44,239 bases of DNA. Source: Chryseobacterium gleum. Its GTDB lineage: Bacteria > Bacteroidota > Bacteroidia > Flavobacteriales > Flavobacteriaceae. The notes beneath the pieces were generated by a model. It saw nothing but the letters and a program-made list of their open reading frames with translations, ran no database searches and was not told where the DNA came from. Every line of letters begins with the position of its first letter. Within the stretch, counting starts at the first letter, position 1. The stretch lies in the NCBI GenBank assembly GCA_945897915.1, contig CAMDGB010000018.1:1-44239 (forward strand), written 5' to 3'. The position numbers were made by a program, and so were the translations under genes. Positions 7,580 through 16,200 of this stretch are shown here, piece after piece.

Positions 7580-9487
7580 ATGAGCTATTATAAAATTACT
7601 GATTTAGAAAATTATTTTAAAATGTACAAAAAATCGGTACGCGAACCAAGAAAATTTTGGGATCGTATTGCTGATGAAAACTTTACTTGGTATCAAAAAT
7701 GGGATAAAGTATTTGATGTAGATATGCAAGAAGCAAATTTTAAATGGTTTTTAAATGCAAAAGTAAACATTACTAAAAACTGTATCGATAGACATTTAGC
7801 GAAACGTGGCGATAAAACAGCCATTATATTTGAACCAAACGATCCAAAAGAGGCCGCGTTACATATTACGTATAATGAATTGTATGTAAGAGTTTCTAAA
7901 ATGGCAAACGTATTGCGTGAACAAGGTATTACAAAAGGCGATAGAGTTTGTATTTATTTACCAATGATTCCAGAATTGGCCGTTGCTGTTTTAGCATGTG
8001 CACGAATTGGAGCCATACACTCGGTAGTATTTGCTGGTTTTTCAGCATCTGCTGTAGCAGCAAGAATTAACGATTCTGAATGTAAAATGGTAATTACATC
8101 TGATGGTGGATTTAGAGGTAATAAATCAATTGATTTAAAAGGAATCGTAGATGAAGCATTGGAAAAATGTCCTTGTGTAGAAAAAGTGTTAGTTGCTAAA
8201 AGAACTAATACGGCTGTAAATATGAAAGATGGTCGCGACATTTGGTTACAACCACTTTTAGATGCTGCTTTAGGAAATAATGTAGCTGAAATTATGGATG
8301 CAGAAGATCCTTTATTCATTTTATATACTTCAGGTTCTACCGGAAAACCAAAAGGAATGTTACATACTACAGCGGGTTATATGGTTTACACAGCTTATAC
8401 ATTTAAAAACGTTTTCAATTATGAACAAAATGACGTTTTTTGGTGTACTGCCGATATCGGTTGGATAACAGGTCATTCCTATATATTATACGGTCCGTTA
8501 TTAAATGGAGCAACTACAGTACTTTTCGAAGGCATCCCTTCTTATCCAGATTATAGTCGTTTTTGGGAAGTAATTGAAAAACACCAAGTCAGTCAATTTT
8601 ACACAGCACCAACTGCCATTCGTGCTTTAGCTAAAGAAAATTTAGATTATGTTCAAAAATTCCCATTAAGTTCTTTAAAAGTGATTGGATCTGTTGGAGA
8701 ACCTATAAATGAAGAGGCTTGGCATTGGTATAACGACCACGTAGGAGGAAAGCGATGCCCATTAGTAGATACTTGGTGGCAAACCGAAACAGGTGGAATT
8801 ATGATATCGCCAATTCCATTTGTAACTCCAACAAAACCAACATACGCTTCTTTGCCGTTACCAGGAATTCAGCCGGTATTAATGGATGAATTAAGAAACG
8901 AAATTGAAGGCAACCAAGTAACAGGTAGTTTATGTATTAAATTTCCTTGGCCGTCTATGGCTAGAACCATTTGGGGTGATCACCAACGTTATAAAGACAC
9001 GTATTTTTCAACTTTTCCAGGTAAATATTTCACTGGAGACGGTGCTTTACGCGATGAAGTTGGATATTATCGTATTACGGGTAGGGTAGATGATGTAATT
9101 ATTGTTTCCGGCCATAATTTAGGAACTGCGCCTATTGAAGATGCTATAAATGAACATCCAGCTGTTGCAGAAAGTGCAATTGTGGGTTTTCCTCACGATA
9201 TTAAAGGAAATGCGTTATATGGTTTTGTAATTTTGAAAGAAACAGGAGAAACAAGAAATCAAGATAATTTAAGAAAAGAAATCAATCAATTAATTTCAAA
9301 CCAAGTGGGACCGATAGCTAAATTGGATAAAATTCAATTTGTTTCTAGTTTACCAAAAACACGCTCTGGAAAAATTATGAGACGTATATTAAGAAAAATT
9401 GCAGAAGGTGATTTCTCTAATTTCGGAGATATTTCTACGTTGTTAAACCCTGAAATTGTTGAAGAAATTAAAAACGAAAAAATATAG
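7580..9487 (+). CDS. acs: Acetyl-CoA synthetase (AMP-forming)
   Basis: Encodes 635 residues, close to the usual 640-655. It activates acetate to acetyl-CoA through acetyl-AMP in the cytoplasm. Visible motifs: the P-loop-like YTSGSTGKPKGMLHT near residue 250, DTWWQTETGG near 400, FTGDGALRDEVGYYRITGRV near 495, the hinge DDVIIVSGHNLGT, and PKTRSGKIMRR near 593, whose last lysine is the acetylation-controlled catalytic lysine of the family. Trp in the DTWWQTE region is typical of acetate-specific enzymes. It lies 38 bases after the E1 gene. Its end faces the exonuclease gene, only 12 bases away, with no hairpin between them. Confidence 0.95.
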   Translation: MSYYKITDLENYFKMYKKSVREPRKFWDRIADENFTWYQKWDKVFDVDMQEANFKWFLNAKVNITKNCIDRHLAKRGDKTAIIFEPNDPKEAALHITYNELYVRVSKMANVLREQGITKGDRVCIYLPMIPELAVAVLACARIGAIHSVVFAGFSASAVAARINDSECKMVITSDGGFRGNKSIDLKGIVDEALEKCPCVEKVLVAKRTNTAVNMKDGRDIWLQPLLDAALGNNVAEIMDAEDPLFILYTSGSTGKPKGMLHTTAGYMVYTAYTFKNVFNYEQNDVFWCTADIGWITGHSYILYGPLLNGATTVLFEGIPSYPDYSRFWEVIEKHQVSQFYTAPTAIRALAKENLDYVQKFPLSSLKVIGSVGEPINEEAWHWYNDHVGGKRCPLVDTWWQTETGGIMISPIPFVTPTKPTYASLPLPGIQPVLMDELRNEIEGNQVTGSLCIKFPWPSMARTIWGDHQRYKDTYFSTFPGKYFTGDGALRDEVGYYRITGRVDDVIIVSGHNLGTAPIEDAINEHPAVAESAIVGFPHDIKGNALYGFVILKETGETRNQDNLRKEINQLISNQVGPIAKLDKIQFVSSLPKTRSGKIMRRILRKIAEGDFSNFGDISTLLNPEIVEEIKNEKI

Positions 9488-9499
9488 TATCAATAAAAT

Positions 9500-10087
9500 C
9501 TATTTAATTCCTAATTTACTTTTCAATTTCAAAAACAAAATAGCTATCGAATACGCGTCATCAGCAACAGAATTTCTATCGCTTATAGAAATATTAAGAA
9601 ATTTACTCATTTCTTCCATTGCATATTTTTTATTATTGGTTTCTGATAATTTATTAAACATAGCTTCAATGTCATAAGCCTCGTTTTTAAGTTTTCCTAA
9701 TTTAAGTCGATTCAAGGCTTGGTTTAGCATTTCAATATCAAAATCTATACGGTGACCAATAAATATTGAATTTCCAAGATATTCAATTAGGGTTTCAATA
9801 GCCAAATCTTCAGACACTTTTTCCACTTTACTTACCGTAATAAAATCATTTTCTAAACTAGAATCTAGCGGTTTGATATGTTGAATAAAAATTTCAAAAG
9901 AATCTTTCAACAAAATTCTGTTTTCAACTATTGATGTGGCCGCAATAGACATTATCACATCTTTTTCTGTATCTAAACCTGATGTTTCCATGCTAATAAC
10001 TACATATTTAGTAGCTGGAGTTTTAAAAGATTCAGTATATTTTTTCCAAAATTCAGGATATTCTTTATGAAATAATTTTGATAACAT
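9500..10087 (-). CDS. DnaQ-fold 3'-5' exonuclease family protein with altered catalytic positions
   Basis: Encodes 195 residues. The DEDDh exonuclease fold is recognisable: ISMETSGLD (31-39) at ExoI, FIGHRIDFDIEMLN (109-122) at ExoII, and RNSVADDAYSIAILFLKL (171-188) at ExoIII. However, the first catalytic Asp of the ExoI Asp-x-Glu is Ser32 here, and the ExoIII His is Asn172; Glu34, Asp117 and Asp177 remain. Either metal coordination is changed or the protein has become a nucleic-acid-binding partner. I recall close flavobacterial relatives with the same substitutions, so this is probably a family trait and not decay. It follows the DUF294 gene by five bases and is surely co-transcribed with it. 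Confidence 0.88.
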   Translation of the reverse strand: MLSKLFHKEYPEFWKKYTESFKTPATKYVVISMETSGLDTEKDVIMSIAATSIVENRILLKDSFEIFIQHIKPLDSSLENDFITVSKVEKVSEDLAIETLIEYLGNSIFIGHRIDFDIEMLNQALNRLKLGKLKNEAYDIEAMFNKLSETNNKKYAMEEMSKFLNISISDRNSVADDAYSIAILFLKLKSKLGIK

Positions 10088-10092
10088 ATATT

Positions 10093-12006
10093 TTATGAAA
10101 ATTGGGTTAATTTATATTTCGCTTTAATTAAATCTATAATATCTTCAATTTCTAACAAGGCTTTTTTCATTTCCTCTTTATCGATTTTAGATAGTTTTTT
10201 CGGATCAATAAAAGCACCATCATTATCATTAATAATGCCTTCATTGGCTCTTAATTCTTGCAGTTTTATGTAATTTTCAGCAAAATCCAGGTACTTTTCA
10301 GCGTTTTTCGTGTCAATTATGGCCATTTGCTTAAATCGTAAAAAAGTATTGTTTATGCCTTTTAAGTTATGACTTAACGCAAAAATTCGTGCGGCATCAA
10401 TGTAAAATTGTAATCCTTTTTCTTTTAAATTAAATAACTCTTTATGTTTTCCGGTTTCCTCAACAGCAAATTTTTTGAAAAAAGTCAATGCAGGAGGAAG
10501 CTTAAGAAATTGATTACCAATATAATCAAAAAACAAAGTGTTATTGGATAAACTCTGATGAATCGCTATTTCTAAAGAATCTTTAATTTTTGTTTCACCA
10601 TAAATATATTCGAAATCAAAGAAAATTCCATTGAAATCTGACATATTTTCGCCTGGCGATTTTATACAATTGGTATAAATAGTTGTAAAATCAGACAACG
10701 ATTTACACCATTTAATATTACTTGCTAAATGTTCGTTTGGACATGGTGTATAACCTAAAACTTCCATATTTGAAATGATTAATTTTGCCAATTGCACAAA
10801 GTAAAATTTCACATCACGATGCTTATCGGCAGCAACATTTTCAAAAACAATTAAATTATCTTGATCGCTTAAAACCAGTTGCTCTTTTCGCGCTTGACTA
10901 CCTAAGGAAAGCCAAACAAAGCGAGCAGGAGGTGAGCCCATTTTCTCAATAGATAATTTTATGCATTGCTGAATAATGGCATGTAAAACACCTCCAACGG
11001 TATTATTTATATGAAAAATCGGGATGTTTTTGGTAAACGAATTCTGAATTACAAATAAATATTTAGAATGTACATATTTTAATTCATCAAAATTTTTAGA
11101 ATTTCTAATTTCATCAAGTAAAACCCCTGGATTATTTGATTGAGATTTTATAATATCTCGTTCCGAAATAATACCTTTTATTCGCGTATTTTCTGTACCA
11201 TCTTCAGTAACACACAAATAATTAGTTTCATTTTTTAAAAGTAATAATTGTGCTTCCGCTACGGATATAGTTTCTTCTACAATAGATACGTTTTGTTGCA
11301 TCAGTGTAGTACAATCGGCATCTAAATTTATATTTCCAACCGCCATTTTTTTTCTAAAATCGGCATCTGTAATTAAACCATTTATGCGTGCATTATTTGT
11401 AACAATAGCATACGATTTATTAGTGTCCATCATTTTTTTTGCTACTGTTGAAATACTGGAATGATTAGGAACAACAAGCGGATTTTTGTCAAAATCTAAT
11501 TCCTGAAAATAAGAAAAATCAGTCAACTCTGTTTCAGAACCAGCTTCTGAAATGGCTTTTAAATTCTGATAATTTTCACCTGTGGATTTTGTTTGTTCTG
11601 AAAAACTTTCTAAAAAGTAATCCATTACGCTGGAATATTTTGCTAATAAAGGCTTGAATAGTACAATTGGAATAGCGTAAACTACAGAATCTTCATTGGC
11701 TATTGAATTTAAAGAATAATTATTTTTTGCAAAAAACGGGCGTAATCCAAAAATTGAACCTACATAACACTTAGAAATTAAAGTTTCTTGTGCGTCAATA
11801 ATTTTTGTTAAATGAATAATTCCAGAATGCACTATATAAAAATTCTGATGTAATTCGTCATTAATTTTAAATAATCGTTTGGATTTCTCTAAATAGATAA
11901 TTTCACTTTGTGAGGCAATATCAAATAAGTCGGTGTAAGCTACTGTTTTAAAAGGCTCATATAGTTTTAAAAAATCTACAATATTTTCTGCAAAAGTATT
12001 CTTCAT
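10093..12006 (-). CDS. cNMP-binding / tandem CBS / DUF294 nucleotidyltransferase-like signalling protein
   Basis: Encodes 637 residues in four parts. About 1-150 is a cyclic-nucleotide-binding-like beta roll (FYIVHSGIIHL, GSIFGLRPFF). About 178-290 is a CBS pair (KKMMDTNKSYAIVT ... GLITDADFRKKM; KGIISERDII), the usual adenine-nucleotide sensor. About 340-480 is a DUF294/GlnD-like nucleotidyltransferase domain with GSQARKEQ (369-376) and LSDQDN (379-384) supplying its Gly-Ser and acidic metal residues. The rest is the helical DUF294 C-terminal domain. The family is thought to act as a sensor or modifying enzyme; the target is not established. A -7 element (TAAATTTG on the minus strand, 12036-12029) lies 22 bases upstream. 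In proteobacteria this gene and a DnaQ-like partner often sit near acs/actP, as here. Confidence 0.92.
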   Translation of the reverse strand: MKNTFAENIVDFLKLYEPFKTVAYTDLFDIASQSEIIYLEKSKRLFKINDELHQNFYIVHSGIIHLTKIIDAQETLISKCYVGSIFGLRPFFAKNNYSLNSIANEDSVVYAIPIVLFKPLLAKYSSVMDYFLESFSEQTKSTGENYQNLKAISEAGSETELTDFSYFQELDFDKNPLVVPNHSSISTVAKKMMDTNKSYAIVTNNARINGLITDADFRKKMAVGNINLDADCTTLMQQNVSIVEETISVAEAQLLLLKNETNYLCVTEDGTENTRIKGIISERDIIKSQSNNPGVLLDEIRNSKNFDELKYVHSKYLFVIQNSFTKNIPIFHINNTVGGVLHAIIQQCIKLSIEKMGSPPARFVWLSLGSQARKEQLVLSDQDNLIVFENVAADKHRDVKFYFVQLAKLIISNMEVLGYTPCPNEHLASNIKWCKSLSDFTTIYTNCIKSPGENMSDFNGIFFDFEYIYGETKIKDSLEIAIHQSLSNNTLFFDYIGNQFLKLPPALTFFKKFAVEETGKHKELFNLKEKGLQFYIDAARIFALSHNLKGINNTFLRFKQMAIIDTKNAEKYLDFAENYIKLQELRANEGIINDNDGAFIDPKKLSKIDKEEMKKALLEIEDIIDLIKAKYKLTQFS

Positions 12007-12190
12007 GATCGGAGTAGTAAATACATTCCAAATTTAAACAAATTATTCTATTATTATATACCTATTTCAAAATAATCTATTTTACATAATGCATATTATA
12101 ATTCATTAATAAAATGTAAAATTATCTTAAATAGTGTAATTATTGCTAAACATTATTTAGTTTTGTAGGAAATATATAATATAAACGACA

Positions 12191-12469
12191 ATGTTAAACT
12201 GGTTTAAAAAAATAGCACTACTTGAAGGAATTTCTTTTTTAGTTTTAATTTTTAATATGTTGGTTCTAAAACCAAATTATTTTGATACGTATAAATTAAT
12301 TCTGAAACCATTCGGAATGCTTCACGGTATTTTATTTATTTTGTACATAATACTAGCATTTTTATTAAAAGATGAAAAAAACTGGAAGTTAAAAGATTTT
12401 AGCATAATCATATTAGCTTCATTTATTCCGTTTGGAACATTTTGGGTAGATAGAAAATACTTAAATTAA
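12191..12469 (+). CDS. DUF3817 small membrane protein
   Basis: Encodes 92 residues with three hydrophobic segments (about 8-27, 41-58, 73-87). The pattern ALLEGISFLVLIFNMLVLKP followed by GMLHGILFILY is diagnostic of DUF3817: an early Glu-Gly, then a His-Gly pair in the second helix. The family is an inner-membrane protein of unknown role. A -7 candidate, TAGTTTTG, lies at 12158-12165, 25 bases before the ATG. It may be transcribed with the MscS channel gene 50 bases downstream. Confidence 0.88.
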   Translation: MLNWFKKIALLEGISFLVLIFNMLVLKPNYFDTYKLILKPFGMLHGILFILYIILAFLLKDEKNWKLKDFSIIILASFIPFGTFWVDRKYLN

Positions 12470-12519
12470 AACGTTTAAAATTCGCATATTCCTAAAATTA
12501 AAAATAATTTTTTTCATTT

Positions 12520-13779
12520 ATGAAAGTTTTCGACCTAATAGAACCATTATTAAAAAAACTAGATTTTGGTGCAGATTTTACCTTGTATGGAAATTTGTTT
12601 GTCAATTTATTAGTATTAATGATTTTGGCTTATGCTATTGATTTTTTAGCAAAAAAAATATTAATTATTGGCTTGGCTATTGTAGCAACTTATACAAAAT
12701 CAACATTCGACGATTTTTTAGTAGCCAATAAAACAGCTAAATACATTGCGCACTTAGTACCGTTATATTTTATAAGCATTAAACTTCCAATTGTTTTAGA
12801 CGATTTTGTGTATTGGGAAAATTTGTTTGGGAAAAGTGTAAAAATTTTCATTATTATTTTATCCCTTTACATTGTTCGAAGTGTCTTTAATTCGTTAAAA
12901 GATTATTTGAAATCATTACCAAAATATAACGATAAACCCATAGATAGCTACATTCAAGTAATTATGATTATATTGTGGATTTATGCCTTATTATCTATTA
13001 TCTTATTGCTTTTTGACACTAAAAAAAGTGCGTTATTAACCGCTTTTGGATCAATTTCTGCGTTGATAATTTTGGTTTTTAGAGATACAATTTTAGGTTT
13101 TGTAGCCAGTATTCAAGTAACCGTAAACGATATGGTTCGCATTGGCGATTGGATTACCGTTGATAAATTTGGTGCCGATGGCGAAGTTGAAGAAATTAAT
13201 TTGGCAACAGTTAAAGTCAGAAATTTTGACAACACTACCTCCACTATTCCAACTTATAGTTTAATTTCAGATAGTTTTAGAAATTGGCGTGGTATGATAA
13301 ATTCTGATGGGCGAAGAATTAAACGCCATGTTCTGATAAAAGGAGCAACTGTTAGATTTGTTACTAACGAAGAGTTAGAATCTTTTAAAAGAATCCAATT
13401 TGTAGCCAATTATATTGATAAAAGAAAAACGGATATTGATAAGTTTAATTTTGCAAATAACATCGACAAATCTTTAAATGTAAATGGTAGAAATATGACC
13501 AATTTAGGTTTGTTTAGAAAATATATTCAAAAATACATTGAAACCCATCCTGGAATTAATAAAGATATGCATTTGTTAGTCAGACATTTACAGCCTACTG
13601 AGAAAGGTATTCCGCTAGAAATTTATTGTTTTAGTAAAGATAAAAAATGGGAAAATTACGAATATATTATGGCTGATATTTTTGACCATATCATCGCTTC
13701 TGTTCCTTATTTTGATTTAGAATTATTTGAAGTACAACATGTTAAGTCTGAAAAATTAAATTTATTAGATATAGATTAA
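12520..13779 (+). CDS. MscS-family mechanosensitive channel (YbdG-like)
   Basis: Encodes 419 residues. Four or five membrane helices occupy about 22-185. The pore helix and beta domain follow: ALIILVFRDTILGFVASIQ (181-199), VNDMVRIGDWITVDKFGADGE (from 202), and the NTTSTIPTYSLIS strand (228-240). This is the MscS beta-domain signature. The long C-terminal region with KAIEDQ-like polar helices and HLLVRHLQPTEKGIPLEIYCF matches the larger YbdG/MscM subgroup. It opens under membrane tension to release solutes. It starts 50 bases after the DUF3817 gene and is followed by an unknown gene after 22 bases. Confidence 0.92.
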   Translation: MKVFDLIEPLLKKLDFGADFTLYGNLFVNLLVLMILAYAIDFLAKKILIIGLAIVATYTKSTFDDFLVANKTAKYIAHLVPLYFISIKLPIVLDDFVYWENLFGKSVKIFIIILSLYIVRSVFNSLKDYLKSLPKYNDKPIDSYIQVIMIILWIYALLSIILLLFDTKKSALLTAFGSISALIILVFRDTILGFVASIQVTVNDMVRIGDWITVDKFGADGEVEEINLATVKVRNFDNTTSTIPTYSLISDSFRNWRGMINSDGRRIKRHVLIKGATVRFVTNEELESFKRIQFVANYIDKRKTDIDKFNFANNIDKSLNVNGRNMTNLGLFRKYIQKYIETHPGINKDMHLLVRHLQPTEKGIPLEIYCFSKDKKWENYEYIMADIFDHIIASVPYFDLELFEVQHVKSEKLNLLDID

Positions 13780-13801
13780 TAAGTAATTAAAAACAAGTAT
13801 T

Positions 13802-14197
13802 ATGATACCTAGAAACGAGCTATTATCTGAAATTAAATCTGAAAAATTAGGAGTTGATTTTTTAGACACGTTATCTGAAGAAGCATTTCAGAATAGTACT
13901 TTACGCCCTATTTTAAAGTTTCAAAACGATTTGCTTTTACAAGTCTTTATTAATTATGCCGTCAAACAAAAAGGATTATTCTTTACACTTTCCCCAGATA
14001 AAATGGAAAAATACATTGAAAATGTAATTCAAAAAGATATAAAATTCAGAAATGCATTAAAAGGTATTATTATTGGCTTATTTACAGTGGAAGAATATTC
14101 AAATTACATTAAAAATTCCTCAAGTTTAAATAAAAGGATGATGACGTTATTAATTGAAAGATATAGAAGTCAGATACAATTGCTAACAAACGAGTAA
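13802..14197 (+). CDS. Conserved uncharacterised helical protein
   Basis: Encodes 131 residues, soluble, without signal peptide or membrane segment. It is predicted largely helical (SEEAFQNSTLRPILKFQND, YRSQIQLLTNE at the end). I recall flavobacterial relatives annotated 'glyoxalase', but none of the glyoxalase metal-binding pattern is visible and I would not carry that name. The stop TAA overlaps the ATG of the next gene by one base (TAATG), so the two are translationally coupled. Confidence 0.75.
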   Translation: MIPRNELLSEIKSEKLGVDFLDTLSEEAFQNSTLRPILKFQNDLLLQVFINYAVKQKGLFFTLSPDKMEKYIENVIQKDIKFRNALKGIIIGLFTVEEYSNYIKNSSSLNKRMMTLLIERYRSQIQLLTNE

Positions 14198-14616
14198 TGG
14201 AAATTAACCAATTACCTCAAGATAAAAAAATCATACTTTTTGATGGTGTTTGTAATTATTGTAATAATAAAGTAAATTTTATCATTAAAAATGACCAAAA
14301 CGATAGTTTCAGATTTGTAGCCTTACAAAGTGAAACCGGACAGAAAATAATCACCTATTTGGGTATTGATTCAGCTTTGGACAGTATTATTCTTTACGAG
14401 CCTGGTTATGCTTATTTTATTAAATCAGAAGCGGTTTTCAGAATTATTAAGCACTTGTCTTCTTCGGTGAAATTGCTGTTGCTATTTAATTTTATTCCCA
14501 CAAGTATCAAAAATATTTTTTACGACATTATAGCCAAAAACAGGTACAAATGGTATGGTAAAATGGAAAGCTGTATGATATCGTCTAAAGAAATTACAAG
14601 TAAATTTATTGCATAA
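14197..14616 (+). CDS. DCC-family (DUF393) thiol-disulfide oxidoreductase-like protein
   Basis: Encodes 139 residues. FDGVCNYC (15-22) gives the family signature Asp-x-x-Cys-x-x-Cys (Asp16, Cys19, Cys22) in a thioredoxin-like position. Later blocks FRFVALQSETGQ and FIKSEAVFRIIKHL are also typical. The C-terminal half has a hydrophobic segment (KLLLLFNFIPTSI) and ends with the YKWYGKMESCMI stretch. The family is suspected to exchange thiols and disulfides but is poorly characterised. It overlaps the preceding gene by one base and is the last gene before a bidirectional terminator. Confidence 0.9.
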   Translation: MEINQLPQDKKIILFDGVCNYCNNKVNFIIKNDQNDSFRFVALQSETGQKIITYLGIDSALDSIILYEPGYAYFIKSEAVFRIIKHLSSSVKLLLLFNFIPTSIKNIFYDIIAKNRYKWYGKMESCMISSKEITSKFIA

Positions 14617-14646
14617 AAAAATCCTGAATTTCTTCAGGATTTTTAA
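14617..14646. terminator. Bidirectional terminator between the DCC gene and the T9SS gene
   Basis: Twelve-bp stem AAAAATCCTGAA (14617-14628) and TTCAGGATTTTT (14633-14644) with loop TTTC. The A- and T-tracts let it stop both converging transcripts. Confidence 0.9.
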
Positions 14647-14666
14647 TTTATATTTAAAAGTTGAAT

Positions 14667-16133
14667 TTACTCAACAATTAATTTTTCTACTTTCTTAGCT
14701 GTAGCAGATTCAATTGTTACCATATAAATCCCTTTAGCTAAATTTTCTAAAGAAATTTGAGATAAATTATTTGAAACTTCTTTAACTATTCTTCCATTTA
14801 AATCAGTAATAGAAACTTTAGTTAATTCTTCAGTTTCAGATTGAATATTTAAAATATCAGTAGCCGGATTAGGATACATTGTTACTCCATTTAGTGAGAA
14901 AGAATCAGTAGATAAAACAGAAGTAATACTAACTGTATCAATTCTCATTGATGATGCCGTTGCCGGAGTAGCTGTTGAATTATCATGGAAAGCAAATACA
15001 TAAGTTCCAGCTGTTGCAAATGTATATGCAGGAACAGTTACTTGTGTCCAAGTTGTTCCAGCTGCAATTGATGCATTTAGTAATACAATTGTTTGTGCTG
15101 CTTCAGTATTGGTTAAACCAGCTGTTACTCTTAAAGTTCTTGCAGTAGTAGTAGCTCTGTGATAAAAAGAAAGTGTAACTTGTTCTCCAGCTAGTATATT
15201 AAATCTAGGAGTAAATAACCAGTTGTTATTAGGTCCAGGAGCTGCAGCTGTATTAAAGATCCAATATCCTGATGGTGATTGAGCAGCAGTTGCACTATTA
15301 CCTAATCCTTGGTTAGCAGTACCAAAGATTGTCCAACCTGCTAATGTATTTGAAGTGTCTAATCCAGAAGCATATGGTAATGTTTTATTAAGACTTAATG
15401 TACTAACTGAACTCCAAGCACTTAAATCTGTAGGTGAACATTTTGCTCTAACATAGTAATCATAATTATTACCAGCCGTTAATGAAGATAAAGCTAATGA
15501 GTTAGTTGAAGCAGCAACGATGGTACCTGCCCCTTGTACAAAACCTACTGCACCATATTCAACTTCGTAACCATTTGCAGGTGCAGATGGAGATGCAGCC
15601 CAATTTAATGTAGCGGAAGTGGTTGTAACTAAAGTTGGATTATTTATACCAGCTATAGGTAAACAAGAAACTGGAGTAAATGTAAAATCAAAATCAAAGC
15701 CAGCGGCATTCCAAAAATTATCCCAATAAATATAATATGTAGTTCCAACAACTGCAGTAAATGAAACAGTTGAAAGGTAATTTGTTGCTGAAATATCGTC
15801 TTGAGAAGTTACACAAGTTAACCCTGAACAAGTTCCACTAAAAATGGAAACTCTTGTGTCATTGCTATTTCCTGCAGCTTGTGTTATGCTAGAACTAACA
15901 CTAACAATCCCATTCAATGTTGGGATAAATTTGTACCATCTCGCGGCAAATGGTGATGTTTGAGATACATCAGCAGCTGTATCAGTAAAACACAATGGTT
16001 CAACTGTACCTGCTGGAGCAGTTGCTGTAATAGTACCACTAGCGGTTATAGCTAATGCAGTTGCACAATCATTTTGCGCATAACCAGTTAAAAAAGCAAA
16101 CGATGTTGCTAATAAAAGTAAAGATTTTTTCAT
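14667..16133 (-). CDS. T9SS-secreted protein: PPC-like domain, Fn3 domain, jelly-roll domain and type A sorting domain
   Basis: Encodes 488 residues. The signal peptide is 1-20 (ending GYAQ). A bacterial pre-peptidase C-terminal-like beta domain spans about 20-155 (WYKFIP ... SIFSG ... YYIYWDNFW). A fibronectin type III domain follows at about 160-250 (SATLNWAASP ... YEVEYG ... YYVRAKCS). Next is a choice-of-anchor/MAM-like jelly roll at about 253-405 (GWTIFG, NWLFTPRFNI, RIDTVSI). The C-terminal domain at about 415-488 carries MYPNPATDILNI, NGRIVKEV, LAKGIYMVTI and KLIVE, the T9SS type A sorting signal. It is therefore exported by Sec, then carried across the outer membrane and released or anchored. 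Probably an adhesin or matrix protein; no catalytic motif seen. A -7 candidate is at 16164-16157. Confidence 0.93.
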   Translation of the reverse strand: MKKSLLLLATSFAFLTGYAQNDCATALAITASGTITATAPAGTVEPLCFTDTAADVSQTSPFAARWYKFIPTLNGIVSVSSSITQAAGNSNDTRVSIFSGTCSGLTCVTSQDDISATNYLSTVSFTAVVGTTYYIYWDNFWNAAGFDFDFTFTPVSCLPIAGINNPTLVTTTSATLNWAASPSAPANGYEVEYGAVGFVQGAGTIVAASTNSLALSSLTAGNNYDYYVRAKCSPTDLSAWSSVSTLSLNKTLPYASGLDTSNTLAGWTIFGTANQGLGNSATAAQSPSGYWIFNTAAAPGPNNNWLFTPRFNILAGEQVTLSFYHRATTTARTLRVTAGLTNTEAAQTIVLLNASIAAGTTWTQVTVPAYTFATAGTYVFAFHDNSTATPATASSMRIDTVSITSVLSTDSFSLNGVTMYPNPATDILNIQSETEELTKVSITDLNGRIVKEVSNNLSQISLENLAKGIYMVTIESATAKKVEKLIVE

Positions 16134-16200
16134 AAAAATAATTTTTAAAGTTCAAACAAATTTATGAAATTTTTGTACAAAAAAAACTTTTTTTTGTATT

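Noticed and set aside
13802..14197. Glyoxalase function for the 131-residue protein
   Set aside because: None of the glyoxalase metal ligands or repeat structure can be seen; the name appears to be an inherited label.
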